Origin: Paraburkholderia atlantica
GTDB taxonomy: Bacteria > Pseudomonadota > Gammaproteobacteria > Burkholderiales > Burkholderiaceae
Direction: 5' to 3'
Assembly: GCF_009362785.1 (NCBI RefSeq)
Contig: NZ_WHNQ01000002.1
Coordinates: 372,001 to 436,000 of the forward strand
Length of the DNA: 64,000 nt
Part shown: positions 20,541 through 29,791 of the stretch, piece after piece
Layout: each line of letters starts with the position of its first letter
Numbering within the stretch: the stretch's first letter is position 1
Translations under genes and position numbers: made by a program
The notes under the pieces: model-generated
What the model was told of the DNA's origin: nothing
What the model saw: only the letters and a program-made list of their open reading frames with translations
Database searches by the model: none

Positions 20541-22220
20541 TCACACGCGCGACACATCGAATTGCGCCTTGCTGCCCTTGCCGTACACCTTGAGCGCACC
20601 CTTGTCGCCCACTGCGTTCGGCCGGTTGAAGATCCAGTTCTGCCAGGCGGTGAGACGGCCGAAAATGCGCGTCTCCATCGTCTCCGGCCCATTGAAGCGC
20701 AGATTCGCTTCGAGGCCCGTCAACGCATCGGGCGACATCGCCGCGCGCTCTTCGAGCGCGATGCGGATTTCGTCGGCCCAATCGATATCGTCCGGCGACG
20801 CGGTGACGAGACCGAGGCGCTCGGCGTCGAGCGCCTTGACCGGCTGGCCGATCAGCGCGCGGACCGCGTCGAGCGGCTCGGCTTCCTCGTAGAAGCGCCG
20901 CGCGAGCCGCGACTGATGCGTGACCATCGGATACAGACCGAAGTTGACTTCCGACAGCGTGATCACCGGCTCCTCGTCCTCGTTGTCGGGCAGCGCGGCC
21001 ATGTAAGTGCGATCGGCGGCGAACGCGAGTTCGGCGAACGTGCCGGCGAAGCACGAACCCGGCTCGATCAGCGTGAAGATGGAACGCGACGACACGTCGA
21101 GACGCGCGAGCGTACGGCGCAGCATGCCGATCGTTTCGCGCACGAACCAGTGATCCTTGTGCTGCAGCAGCGTCGCATCGACGGCGAGCAGGTGGCGCGC
21201 GTCGCCTTCGGTCTTGAACACCCAGGTGCCGATGTCGAGCGCGTTGGTGCGCATCGACAGGATCGCGTCGTCGAGCTCGCGGGCGAATTGCAGCGGCCAC
21301 CAGTTGGCGCCAGCCGCGACGATCGCGGCGAGGTCGGTCGGTTGCTCGGTGCGCGGCGCGCGCGCGGTGAAGGTCGCCACCCGTTTCGCGCGATCGATCG
21401 TCACATCCACGGTTTGATAGCCGAGGCCGTCTGCGCGATCCGTGCGTTCGATGCGCGTGAGCGCGACGCCCTTTGCATCGGCCGGACGATCGCTATGCGC
21501 GCCGAGTTCGAGCGCGCGCGCCTGAATGGCCTGCTCGAACTGGTTCGGCTTCACGACTTCGTCGACGAGACGCCATGCTTTCGCGCGCTCGCCGCGCACA
21601 CCCTCGACCACCGTGCAGAAGATATCCGCGCGATCGTGGCGCACCTTGCGTTTATCGGTCACGCGCGTGAGACCGCCGGTGCCGGGCAGCACGCCGAGCA
21701 GCGGCACTTCCGGCAGCGACACCGAAGAGGAACGATCGTCGATCAGATAGATTTCGTCGCAGGCGAGCGCGAGCTCATAACCGCCGCCCGCGCACGCACC
21801 GTTCACCGCGGCCAGAAACTTCAGCCCCGAATGGCGCGACGAATCTTCGAGCCCGTTGCGCGTTTCGTTCGTGAACTTGCAGAAGTTGACCTTCCACGCG
21901 TGCGACGACAGCCCCAGCATGAAGATGTTCGCGCCCGAGCAGAACACCCGGTCCTTCAGGCTCGTCACCACCACCGTGCGAACTTCCGGATGCTCGAAGC
22001 GGATGCGTTGGATCGCATCGTGCAGCTCGATGTCGACGCCGAGGTCATACGAATTGAGCTTCAGCTTGTAGCCGTCGCGAATGCCGCCGTCCTCGGCGAT
22101 GTCGATGCCGAGCGTCGCGACCGGGCCGTTGAAGCTCAGCTTCCAATGCCTGTACTGCGACGGCTCGGTGCGGTAGTCGACCGGCGCGGCCTCGGCAACG
22201 GCGGTGGGGGCTGTGGACAT
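20541..22220 (-). CDS. boxC: 2,3-epoxybenzoyl-CoA dihydrolase
   Basis: 559 aa. The N-terminal half is an enoyl-CoA hydratase fold (VFCSGANIFMLG oxyanion-hole region near residue 93, NGACAGGGYELALACDE, and SLPEVPLLGVLPGTGG with the catalytic-type Glu). The C-terminal half is a second, divergent crotonase-like part. It hydrolyses the epoxide and opens the ring to 3,4-dehydroadipyl-CoA semialdehyde and formate. AGGAG precedes the ATG. First gene of boxCBA, directly behind an operator-rich promoter. Confidence 0.95.
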   Translation of the reverse strand: MSTAPTAVAEAAPVDYRTEPSQYRHWKLSFNGPVATLGIDIAEDGGIRDGYKLKLNSYDLGVDIELHDAIQRIRFEHPEVRTVVVTSLKDRVFCSGANIFMLGLSSHAWKVNFCKFTNETRNGLEDSSRHSGLKFLAAVNGACAGGGYELALACDEIYLIDDRSSSVSLPEVPLLGVLPGTGGLTRVTDKRKVRHDRADIFCTVVEGVRGERAKAWRLVDEVVKPNQFEQAIQARALELGAHSDRPADAKGVALTRIERTDRADGLGYQTVDVTIDRAKRVATFTARAPRTEQPTDLAAIVAAGANWWPLQFARELDDAILSMRTNALDIGTWVFKTEGDARHLLAVDATLLQHKDHWFVRETIGMLRRTLARLDVSSRSIFTLIEPGSCFAGTFAELAFAADRTYMAALPDNEDEEPVITLSEVNFGLYPMVTHQSRLARRFYEEAEPLDAVRALIGQPVKALDAERLGLVTASPDDIDWADEIRIALEERAAMSPDALTGLEANLRFNGPETMETRIFGRLTAWQNWIFNRPNAVGDKGALKVYGKGSKAQFDVSRV

Positions 22221-22260
22221 GGGGCGTCTCCTGACTGGACGATGCGATCTGTTTTTTTGA

Positions 22261-22306
22261 ACAATAGTGCATCATCATACACACGTAAAGCACTTTAATG
22301 CACTTT
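22261..22306 (-). promoter_or_regulatory. boxC promoter with putative BoxR operators
   Basis: On the minus strand -35 TTTACG (22284-22289) and -10 TATTGT (22261-22266) are 17 bp apart. GCAC (22267-22270) abuts the -10, and the direct repeats AAAGTGC (22290-22296 and 22300-22306) are exactly 10 bp apart, one helical turn, just upstream of the -35. GCAC followed directly by TATxGT recurs in the boxR promoter. BzdR/BoxR-type repressors are known to recognise TGCA-containing repeats, and TGCA occurs here. Confidence 0.6.
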
Positions 22307-22334
22307 TACGTGGAAACCCTGGCGCCCCGATCGG

Positions 22335-23336
22335 TCAGTTCACCCGCGTTTCGTCTGGCGCTTCCGCCGCGAGCCGCGCGGCGAGACGGTCACGCAACTG
22401 CAGGTAAGCATCGGCGAGCGTCTTTTCGCTGGTGTCGAACGTCATGTCGGCGCGCCCGTACAGCTCGGCGCGCCCCGCGAGGATGCGTTTCAGGTCGTCC
22501 ATCGCTTCGCGGTTGCCGGACATCGGCCGCAGATCGCCTTGCGCGACGACGCGGCGCATGTGTTCCTCGGGCGTCGCCTGCAACCACACGGTGAAGCAGT
22601 GCGACAGCAGCACGTTGAACGTGCCCGATTCCGACACGAGCCCGCCCGGCGATGCGATCACCGCGCGCGAATGCTCGTGGATCACCGCTTCGAGCGCGCG
22701 CTGCTCATAGCGTCGATACGCGCTCGCGCCGTACAGCGAATGAATCTCCGACGGCGGACAGCCCGCGAGCTGTTCGATCACGCGCGTGAGTTCGATGAAC
22801 GGCACCTTGCGCTCCTGCGCGAGCATGCGTCCGAGGGTCGACTTACCCGCGCCGCGCAGACCGATCAGCGCGATGCGGTCCTTGCGATGCGGGTCGCGCG
22901 GCGCCTGCGCGAACATCTCCGCAAGCGCGATGCGCGCGCGCTGCAGCGCCGCCTGGTCGCGCCCCTGCAACAGTTCGCGGATCAGCAGCCATTCGGCGGA
23001 CGCGGTGGTTTCGTCGCCGATCACCTCGGCGAGCGGACAGTTCAGCGTGGCCGCGAGCTGCCGCAGCACCAGCACCGACGCATTGCCGACACCCGATTCG
23101 AGATTCGCCAGATGCCGCTCCGACAAACCGGTTTCGGCCGCCAACGTCTTGCGCGTCATGCCGCGGCGCGCGCGCAGCAAGCGTACTCGTTCGCCCATCG
23201 CGGTCAGAAACGGGTCGCGTTCTTCGCGCTCGCCGCCGCGCTCGGCCGTGCGTTCACCCGCGCGTTCGGGAGGTTCGGCGCGGGCCGCGTCGTCGTCGGT
23301 TGCGTCCAACGGTGGGGGAGGATACTTTTGGTTCAT
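22335..23336 (-). CDS. boxR: Transcriptional regulator BoxR (XRE HTH fused to shikimate-kinase-like domain)
   Basis: 333 aa. Residues about 42-110 form an XRE helix-turn-helix (GERVRLLRARRGMTRKTLAA and SERHLANLESG). From about 155 a shikimate-kinase-like P-loop domain follows (IALIGLRGAGKSTLGRML). This architecture defines the BzdR/BoxR repressors, where the kinase-like domain binds benzoyl-CoA and relieves repression. ATG 23336 follows AAGAGG; the upstream ATG at 23387 would run through the putative promoter. It lies 114 bp upstream of boxC on the same strand. Confidence 0.93.
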   Translation of the reverse strand: MNQKYPPPPLDATDDDAARAEPPERAGERTAERGGEREERDPFLTAMGERVRLLRARRGMTRKTLAAETGLSERHLANLESGVGNASVLVLRQLAATLNCPLAEVIGDETTASAEWLLIRELLQGRDQAALQRARIALAEMFAQAPRDPHRKDRIALIGLRGAGKSTLGRMLAQERKVPFIELTRVIEQLAGCPPSEIHSLYGASAYRRYEQRALEAVIHEHSRAVIASPGGLVSESGTFNVLLSHCFTVWLQATPEEHMRRVVAQGDLRPMSGNREAMDDLKRILAGRAELYGRADMTFDTSEKTLADAYLQLRDRLAARLAAEAPDETRVN

Positions 23337-23366
23337 GTTTTGCGACCTCTTGACTACGACACATGT

Positions 23367-23395
23367 ACTATAGTGCTTGACACGCACCAGGTGAA
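23367..23395 (-). promoter_or_regulatory. boxR promoter with overlapping putative operator
   Basis: Minus strand: -35 TTCACC (23390-23395), 17-bp spacer, -10 TATAGT (23367-23372). The sequence GCACTATAGT overlaps the -10 and is nearly identical to GCACTATTGT in the boxC promoter, suggesting autoregulation by BoxR. Confidence 0.55.
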
Positions 23396-23574
23396 CGGTT
23401 TAATTTTCGCCAAAAGCTGATCCAATCACAAACACAGTCGCGCGCCGCGCTTGCAGTCCGGCCGCGTCACGGAGACGGCGCCGCACTGCGCATGCACCAA
23501 AGTTCCGCGGGCCGGCCATCCGGCGATCGGCGGCGGGACATCCGGCCTGCGTGAGCGCGCTTCTGGAGGCTCGC

Positions 23575-24042
23575 ATGTCCGCACAGGAATTCCAGCGCCT
23601 GATTGCAGGCGTCACTGGGCAACTCGCCGGGCGGCCGCTCGACGCCGCGCTCGCCGACTGGCTGAACGACACCTGGCCTGCCGACAGCCCCACCTTTCAC
23701 GAACTCGCGAACGCGTGCCGCAGCGGTGTCGCCGAAGGCTGGCTGTGCAATCGCGAGGCCGGCGGCATCCGCTACGGCCGCATCTTCAAGGCGCTGCCCG
23801 ACACGCACGGCTTTTCCGTCGACGTCGTCGATATGCAGGACATTGCCGGTCCGCACCACGTCCATCCGCACGGCGAGATCGATCTGATCATGCCGCTCAC
23901 CGAAGGCGCGACGTTCGACGGCCATCCGGCCGGCTGGTGCGTGTACGGCCCCGGCTCCGCGCATCGTCCGACCGTCGCGAACGGCGAGGCGCTGGTGCTG
24001 TATCTGCTGCCGCAAGGGGCGATCGAATTCACGCGCGCGTGA
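23575..24042 (+). CDS. DUF4863 cupin-like protein (family annotated as 4-hydroxylaminobenzoate lyase)
   Basis: 155 aa from ATG 23575, which follows GGAGG. A short helical N-terminus is followed by a cupin-like region with HHVHPHGEIDLIMPL (about residues 98-112) whose His and Glu residues could bind metal. Proteins of this family include 4-hydroxylaminobenzoate lyases of nitrobenzoate degradation and also turn up in box clusters, where their role is not clear. It is the first gene of the divergent unit with bclA. Confidence 0.7.
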   Translation: MSAQEFQRLIAGVTGQLAGRPLDAALADWLNDTWPADSPTFHELANACRSGVAEGWLCNREAGGIRYGRIFKALPDTHGFSVDVVDMQDIAGPHHVHPHGEIDLIMPLTEGATFDGHPAGWCVYGPGSAHRPTVANGEALVLYLLPQGAIEFTRA

Positions 24043-24115
24043 GCCGCGAGCGCCAGGCATCGAGCGGATCACGAGCACACAAAAGCCGGACCGCGTCCAC
24101 GGATGGAGGAGACAT

Positions 24116-25705
24116 ATGGAAACCCTGCTGGAAACGAGCGCGCGCGAGCCGGTTGCGCCGCCGCCCCCGCTGTTCAACTTCGCGAGGCATCTGTTCCAGC
24201 TGAACGAAGCGCGCGCGAGCAAAGTCGCTTATATCGACGATCACGGCGCGACGACCTACGGCGAACTCGAACAGCGCGCGCGGCGCTGCGCCAGCGCACT
24301 GCTGGCGCTCGGCGTGCATCCCGAGGAGCGCGTGCTGCTCGTGATGCTCGACACCGTATCGTTGCCAGTCGCGTTTCTCGGCGCGCTGTACGCCGGCATC
24401 GTGCCGGTCGTCGCGAACACCTTGCTGACAGCCGCCGACTATACGTACATGCTGACGCACAGCCATGCGCGAGCCGTGATCGTGTCGGAACCGTTGCTCC
24501 CCAACGTGACGGAGGCGCTGAGCAGCATCGACGACGACGGCTGCCAGCTGATCGTCTCGCAGCCTGACGCTTCCACCGAAAAGCCGCTTACGGCGCCGCG
24601 CTTCGAAACGTTGGTCGACACCGCGCCGCCCGCGCTCAAAGGCTGCGCGAGCAACGCGGACGACATCGCCTTCTGGCTCTACTCGTCAGGCTCGACCGGC
24701 AAGCCGAAAGGCACCGTCCACACGCACGCGAATCTGTACTGGACCGCCGAGCTGTATGCGAAGCCGGTGCTCGGCATCGTCGAGAGCGACGTGGTGTTTT
24801 CTGCGGCGAAGCTGTTCTTCGCATATGGGCTCGGCAACGCGCTGACGTTTCCGCTGTCGGTCGGCGCGACCGCGATCCTGATGGCCGAACGGCCGACCGC
24901 CGACGCGATCTTCACGCGCCTCGTCAAGCATCGTCCGACGGTGTTCTACGGCGTGCCGACCTTGTACGCGAACATGCTGGTGTCGCCCAATCTTCCCGCG
25001 CGCGCCGACGTCGCGATCCGCGTATGCGCGTCGGCCGGCGAGGCATTGCCGCGCGACGTCGGCGAACGCTTCACCGCGCACTTCGGCGCCGAGATTCTCG
25101 ACGGCATCGGTTCGACGGAGATGCTGCACATCTTCCTGTCGAATCGCGCGGGCGAAGTCGAATACGGCACGACCGGGCGCCCCGTGCCCGGCTACGAAGT
25201 CGAGTTGCGCGACGAAGCTGGGCGGCCGGTGCCCGATGACGAAGTCGGCGACCTGTTCATCAAGGGGCCGAGCGCGGCGCTGATGTACTGGAGCAATCGC
25301 GAGAAAACGCGCGCGACGTTTCTCGGCGAATGGATCAGGAGCGGCGACAAGTACCGGCGTCTCGCGAACGGCTGTTATGTGTACGCGGGCCGCAGCGACG
25401 ACATGCTGAAAGTAAGCGGCCAGTACGTGTCGCCGGTCGAGGTCGAGATGGTGCTCGTCGCGCATCCGGCGGTGCTCGAAGCGGCGGTGGTCGGCGTCGA
25501 TCATGGCGGACTCGTCAAAACGCGCGCGTTCGTCGTGCTCAAGCGCGACTTCATGCCGTCCGAGATGCTCGCGGACGAGCTGAAGGCCTTCGTCAAGGAA
25601 CGGCTCGCGCCGCATAAGTATCCGCGCGACATCGTGTTCACCGACGATCTGCCGAAGACCGCCACCGGCAAGATTCAACGCTTCAAACTGCGCGAACTGT
25701 CATAG
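24116..25705 (+). CDS. bclA: Benzoate-CoA ligase
   Basis: 529 aa, adenylate-forming enzyme. Motifs in order: phosphate loop YSSGSTGKPKGTVH (about residues 188-201), DGIGSTEMLHIF (A5), the hinge GRSDDMLKVSGQYVSP, and PKTATGKIQRFKL with the catalytic Lys near residue 521. It forms benzoyl-CoA from benzoate, CoA and ATP, feeding BoxAB. GGAGGAGAC lies upstream of the ATG. It is 73 bp behind the DUF4863 gene. Confidence 0.93.
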   Translation: METLLETSAREPVAPPPPLFNFARHLFQLNEARASKVAYIDDHGATTYGELEQRARRCASALLALGVHPEERVLLVMLDTVSLPVAFLGALYAGIVPVVANTLLTAADYTYMLTHSHARAVIVSEPLLPNVTEALSSIDDDGCQLIVSQPDASTEKPLTAPRFETLVDTAPPALKGCASNADDIAFWLYSSGSTGKPKGTVHTHANLYWTAELYAKPVLGIVESDVVFSAAKLFFAYGLGNALTFPLSVGATAILMAERPTADAIFTRLVKHRPTVFYGVPTLYANMLVSPNLPARADVAIRVCASAGEALPRDVGERFTAHFGAEILDGIGSTEMLHIFLSNRAGEVEYGTTGRPVPGYEVELRDEAGRPVPDDEVGDLFIKGPSAALMYWSNREKTRATFLGEWIRSGDKYRRLANGCYVYAGRSDDMLKVSGQYVSPVEVEMVLVAHPAVLEAAVVGVDHGGLVKTRAFVVLKRDFMPSEMLADELKAFVKERLAPHKYPRDIVFTDDLPKTATGKIQRFKLRELS

Positions 25706-25716
25706 GTGATTCATTG

Positions 25717-26577
25717 ATGCACAACCGAGGTGCCGCCCCTGCTACTCCCTCCGCGAATGCCGCCAGCGGCTTCGCCGAACTGCCGGCAGCCGCGTCGCAT
25801 GGGCCGCTGCGCATCGAGTACCGCTGGGTCAACGAGCAGGCGAATGCTCAACACGACGATCCGCCGATCGCGGTCTTCCTGCACGAAGGTCTCGGCTCGA
25901 TCGCGATGTGGCGCGACTGGCCGCCGACGTTGTGCGAGCGGCTCGGCATGCGCGGGCTCGTCTATTCGCGGCCCGGCTACGGACTCTCGACACCGCGAGC
26001 GCCTCAAGACAAATGGCCGGTCGATTTCATGACCGCACAGGCGCGCGACGTTCTCCCCGCCTTGCTCGACGCGCTCGATATCGACCTGCGGCAACGCCAG
26101 CGCATGTGGGTAATCGGCCATAGCGACGGCGGCTCGATCGCACTGCTGTACGCGGCGCTGTATCCCGATGCGCTCGCGGGCGCGGTCGTGATCGCACCGC
26201 ACGTATTCGTCGAAGACATCTCGGTGCAAAGCATCGCCCAGACGAAGCAGCTTTACGAAACCACCGAGCTGCGCGCGAAGCTCGCCCGCTATCACGCGGA
26301 CGTCGATTCCGCGTTCTACGGCTGGAACGATATCTGGCTCGATCCCGAGTTCAGGCAGTGGTCGATCGTCGAGGCGCTCGCGCCGATCCGGCGACCGCTG
26401 CTCGCGATCCAGGGCCACGACGACAACTACGGCACGATGGCGCAGATCGACACGATCGCCGCGCGCGTGCCGCACGCGCAACTCGTCAAGCTCGACGCAT
26501 GCGGACACTCGCCGCATCGCGATGTGCCCGCCGCGCTCAATGACGCGATCGCGGCGTTCGTTCGCGCGCAGCGATAA
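25717..26577 (+). CDS. Alpha/beta hydrolase of the box cluster
   Basis: 286 aa. The nucleophile elbow is GHSDGGS (Ser about residue 138), the oxyanion region HEGLGSIAMW, acid about D234 (GHDDNYGT) and catalytic His in ACGHSPHRD near the C-terminus. It starts 11 bp behind bclA, so it is probably translated from the same mRNA; AGGTGA precedes ATG 25717. It could hydrolyse a lactone or a dead-end CoA ester in benzoate breakdown; the substrate is unknown. Confidence 0.8.
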   Translation: MHNRGAAPATPSANAASGFAELPAAASHGPLRIEYRWVNEQANAQHDDPPIAVFLHEGLGSIAMWRDWPPTLCERLGMRGLVYSRPGYGLSTPRAPQDKWPVDFMTAQARDVLPALLDALDIDLRQRQRMWVIGHSDGGSIALLYAALYPDALAGAVVIAPHVFVEDISVQSIAQTKQLYETTELRAKLARYHADVDSAFYGWNDIWLDPEFRQWSIVEALAPIRRPLLAIQGHDDNYGTMAQIDTIAARVPHAQLVKLDACGHSPHRDVPAALNDAIAAFVRAQR

Positions 26578-26697
26578 GCGGCGCCCCACCTGTTACCGAT
26601 ACTTCATAAAAATTACACGGATCGGCGATTATGCTGCTGCATCGCTGACCTCGGCACTCGATGGCGAGGCATCCCTTCCCCGCCCGGAGACAGTGCC

Positions 26698-27009
26698 ATG
26701 CCTTTCGTGTCGAAGCCGATTCGCGCGCCGCGTCGCAAACGTTTGACCGGCGCCGTGACGGTCATCGCGCTGTGCGCGCTGGCAGGAGCATGCAGCAACG
26801 ACGACCCGCCCGCGAGCACGAACACGATCAGTTCAACGGAGCATTCCGCCGCTAACTCCGGCGACCCATCGATCGCCCCGCCGCCGGCCGACTCCGCGCC
26901 GCCGACGCTGACGATCCAGACACCAGCGGCACCCGCATCCGAAGCCGGCACGGCGCTGTCCGCCGCCGCGCCGCCGCTTGCCCGCCCGATCATCCATACC
27001 GTCGATTGA
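26698..27009 (+). CDS. Small Pro/Ala-rich lipoprotein
   Basis: 103 aa. Arg/Lys-rich start, hydrophobic segment and lipobox LAGAC near residue 34, then a low-complexity Pro/Ser/Ala tail. Preceded by GGAGA. It is 119 bp before the phospholipase C gene. No domain recognised. Confidence 0.5.
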   Translation: MPFVSKPIRAPRRKRLTGAVTVIALCALAGACSNDDPPASTNTISSTEHSAANSGDPSIAPPPADSAPPTLTIQTPAAPASEAGTALSAAAPPLARPIIHTVD

Positions 27010-27128
27010 GCATCGCGCCGCGCGCGGCGGTTAGCTTGCCTGCGCGTGTCCGACGCAGCATTGCCGTTCAGTACCGCAAGTCGTCTTCCCCGTGCCTTTT
27101 TCCTCCACCGAAGATCAAAGCCACAACC

Positions 27129-29246
27129 ATGACATCAACAAATCGCCGTGATTTTCTGCGCTCGGCCGCGCAAGCCGCCGGTTCCTTCACCGCGTTGAGC
27201 ATGCTGCCGCCGGGCATCCGCAATGCGCTCGCGATTCCAGCGAACAACCGCACCGGCACCATCCGCGACGTCGAGCACATCGTCGTGCTGATGCAGGAGA
27301 ACCGTTCGTTCGACCACTACTTCGGCACGCTGAAGGGCGTGCGCGGCTTCGGCGACACCCGCGCGATCAGCCTCGCTAACGGTCAACCGGTGTGGTATCA
27401 GCCGCTCACCACCGATACCACCGGCGCCAGCTACGTGCTGCCGTTCCGGCCGAGCGCGCCGAACCTCGGCCTGCAATTCCTGCAGGATCTCGCGCACGAC
27501 TGGGGCACCACGCACGCCGCATGGAACGGCGGCCGCAACGATCAGTGGGTACCGTCGAAAGGCGCGACCACGATGGCCTACCTGACGCGCGACGACATCC
27601 CGTTCCACTATCAGCTCGCCGACGCATTCACGATCTGCGACGCGTACCACTGCTCACTGATGGGACCGACCGATCCGAACCGCTACTACATGTGGAGCGG
27701 CTGGGTCGGCAACGACGGCAGCGGCGGCGGTCCGGTGATCGACAACTCGGAGCTCGGCTACGGCTGGTCGACCTTCCCCGAAGTGCTGCAGAACGCGGGC
27801 ATCTCGTGGAAGATCTATCAGGACATCGGCACCGGGCTCGACGCGAACGGCTCGTGGGGCTGGACGCAGAACGCGTACATCGGCAACTACGGCGACAACT
27901 CGCTGCTCTATTTCAACCAGTACCGCAACGCGCAGCCGGGCAACCCGCTGTACGACAACGCGCGCACCGGCACCAACGCAGCGAACGGCGACGGCTACTT
28001 CGACATCCTGAAGCGCGACGTGCAAAACGGCACGCTGCCGCAGGTGTCGTGGATCGTCGCGCCCGAAGCGTACAGCGAACATCCGAACTGGCCGACCAAC
28101 TACGGCGCGTGGTACATCGACCAGGTGCTGCAGATCCTCACGTCGAACCCGGACGTGTGGAGCAAGACCGTGCTGCTGATCAACTACGACGAGAACGACG
28201 GCTTCTTCGATCACATCGCTGCACCGTTCGCGGCGGCGTCGAGCGCGAACGGTCTGTCGACCGTCGACATCACGAAAGACATCTATGCTGGCGATCCGAA
28301 GAACGTCGCCGGGCCGTACGGGCTCGGACCGCGCGTGCCGATGCTGGTGGTGTCGCCGTGGTCCAAAGGCGGCTACGTGTGCTCGGAAGTGTTCGACCAC
28401 ACGTCGGTGATCCGCTTCATCGAAAAGCGCTTCGGCCGCGAGCACGATCTCGGCGAATCGAACATCACGCCGTGGCGCCGCGCGGTGTGCGGCGATCTGA
28501 CCTCCGCGTTCAACTTCGCGAATCCGAACGCGTCGGTGCCGTCGCTGCCGAGCACGAGCGGCTACGTGCCGCCCGACCAGAACCGTCACCAGGACTACGT
28601 GCCGCAAGCGCCGACGGTGCAGACGGTGCCCAAGCAGGAAGCGGGTGTGCGCCCGGCTCGCGCGCTGCCGTACGAACTGTTCGTGCGCGTCGACGAAGGC
28701 TCGAACGGCAAGCTGACGATGCGCTTCGTCAATACGGGCCGAGTGGGCGCGGTGTTCCTCGTGTACGCGGCCAATAGCGCCGACGCGCCGCGCAGTTATA
28801 CCGTCGAAGCGGGCAAGTCTCTGCAGGACACGCTGCTCGTCAACGCGGATGGCAGCTACGACTTCAGCGTGCACGGACCGAACGGTTTCCTGCGCCGCTT
28901 CGCGGGCAAGGTGGTCGCGCGCAACTGGTGGAATGGCTCGGATACCGCACGGCCGGCCGTCGCCGAAGGCTACGATGTCGCAAACGGCAATCTGCAACTG
29001 CGGCTCGAGAACGTGGGCAGCGCGCGTTGCCGGTTCACGATCGTCAACGCGTACGACAACAACCATGTGATCAAGCATTGGGTGCGCGGCGGCGACACCG
29101 ACAATCTGTACCTCGATCTGCGCAAAGCATACGGCTGGTACGATCTCGCGATCACCGTCGATACCGACCCGACGTTCGCGCGCCGCATCGCCGGTCATGT
29201 CGAGACGGGCAATGACAGCATCAGCGACCCGGCGCTGGGCCGCTGA
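27129..29246 (+). CDS. Phosphocholine-specific phospholipase C, Tat-exported
   Basis: 705 aa. A twin-arginine signal NRRDFLRSAAQAAG begins at residue 5. The phosphoesterase domain (about residues 45-440) carries VVLMQENRSFDHYFGTL and YDENDGFFDH, the metal and catalytic motifs of the PlcN/PlcH/AcpA family. Two DUF756 domains fill the C-terminus (about 520-600 and 615-695). It cleaves phosphatidylcholine and related lipids outside the cytoplasm, often for phosphate or choline supply. The start was set at the ATG that places the Tat signal at the N-terminus. Confidence 0.93.
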   Translation: MTSTNRRDFLRSAAQAAGSFTALSMLPPGIRNALAIPANNRTGTIRDVEHIVVLMQENRSFDHYFGTLKGVRGFGDTRAISLANGQPVWYQPLTTDTTGASYVLPFRPSAPNLGLQFLQDLAHDWGTTHAAWNGGRNDQWVPSKGATTMAYLTRDDIPFHYQLADAFTICDAYHCSLMGPTDPNRYYMWSGWVGNDGSGGGPVIDNSELGYGWSTFPEVLQNAGISWKIYQDIGTGLDANGSWGWTQNAYIGNYGDNSLLYFNQYRNAQPGNPLYDNARTGTNAANGDGYFDILKRDVQNGTLPQVSWIVAPEAYSEHPNWPTNYGAWYIDQVLQILTSNPDVWSKTVLLINYDENDGFFDHIAAPFAAASSANGLSTVDITKDIYAGDPKNVAGPYGLGPRVPMLVVSPWSKGGYVCSEVFDHTSVIRFIEKRFGREHDLGESNITPWRRAVCGDLTSAFNFANPNASVPSLPSTSGYVPPDQNRHQDYVPQAPTVQTVPKQEAGVRPARALPYELFVRVDEGSNGKLTMRFVNTGRVGAVFLVYAANSADAPRSYTVEAGKSLQDTLLVNADGSYDFSVHGPNGFLRRFAGKVVARNWWNGSDTARPAVAEGYDVANGNLQLRLENVGSARCRFTIVNAYDNNHVIKHWVRGGDTDNLYLDLRKAYGWYDLAITVDTDPTFARRIAGHVETGNDSISDPALGR

Positions 29247-29269
29247 GCGTCGCTGTCACCCACGGCTGT

Positions 29270-29313
29270 AAAAGCAACGGCCGCTGGCTCTTCGAGCACA
29301 GCGGCCGCTTTTA
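29270..29313 (+). terminator. Terminator after phospholipase C
   Basis: Stem CGGCCGCTG (29278-29286) / CAGCGGCCG (29299-29307), flanked by AAAAGC and GCTTTTAT. Confidence 0.75.
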
Positions 29314-29361
29314 TCCGGCTATCGAGCGGGAAACCGCAGCCCCGCAAACCCACGCGAGCGT

Positions 29362-29742
29362 CTACGCTTCGAAATCGAGCCCGCCGATCAACGTAACCGG
29401 CTCACCCTGCGTATGCGTCGAGAAATCGAGTTCGCGCGCCTGGGTCCACGCGTTGAGCTTGCGCGGCAGCGCGGCCAGATATCGGGCGAAACGCGTCGCG
29501 CCCTGCTCCCCCATCAGTCTTTCTATTTCATCGCTGTCCCAGGTCAGATACAGATTCAACGGATGCGGGTAATGGCCGAGTTCGTCGAGCGGCGTCGCGT
29601 GAATCCGCAGGCGGGTGGGCTGCCCCTGTTCGCCATGCGGCAGCACGTCGGTGTGCACGGTCTTCGCGACACACGAGGCGATCGCCTCGGCAATGCGCGG
29701 CGCGAACTCCTGGTCGAAACGAATTGCACTGTCGGGGCGCAT
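29362..29742 (-). CDS. Conserved small protein of unknown function (possibly DUF5594)
   Basis: 126 aa from ATG 29742 with GGAG upstream; ATG 29781 is an alternative. Soluble, no signal peptide or membrane segment. It has a middle segment LDELGHYPHPLNLYLTWDSDEIERLM and a C-terminus ending TLIGGLDFEA. It resembles small conserved Burkholderia proteins of the DUF5594 type, recalled without a search. It sits between the phospholipase terminator and the acyl-CoA synthetase, 49 bp downstream of the latter, on the same strand. Confidence 0.55.
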   Translation of the reverse strand: MRPDSAIRFDQEFAPRIAEAIASCVAKTVHTDVLPHGEQGQPTRLRIHATPLDELGHYPHPLNLYLTWDSDEIERLMGEQGATRFARYLAALPRKLNAWTQARELDFSTHTQGEPVTLIGGLDFEA

Positions 29743-29791
29743 TCCAAGTCTCCGCTGTGATTCTCGTCGTGGGTGGGTCATCGTAGCAGAC

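Noticed and set aside
19261..22298. Two long plus-strand frames across boxB and boxC
   Set aside because: Shadow frames; the minus strand carries unmistakable box genes with ribosome binding sites.
27654..29198. Long opposite-strand frame within the phospholipase C gene
   Set aside because: Same shadow composition; the plus-strand gene has full motif support.
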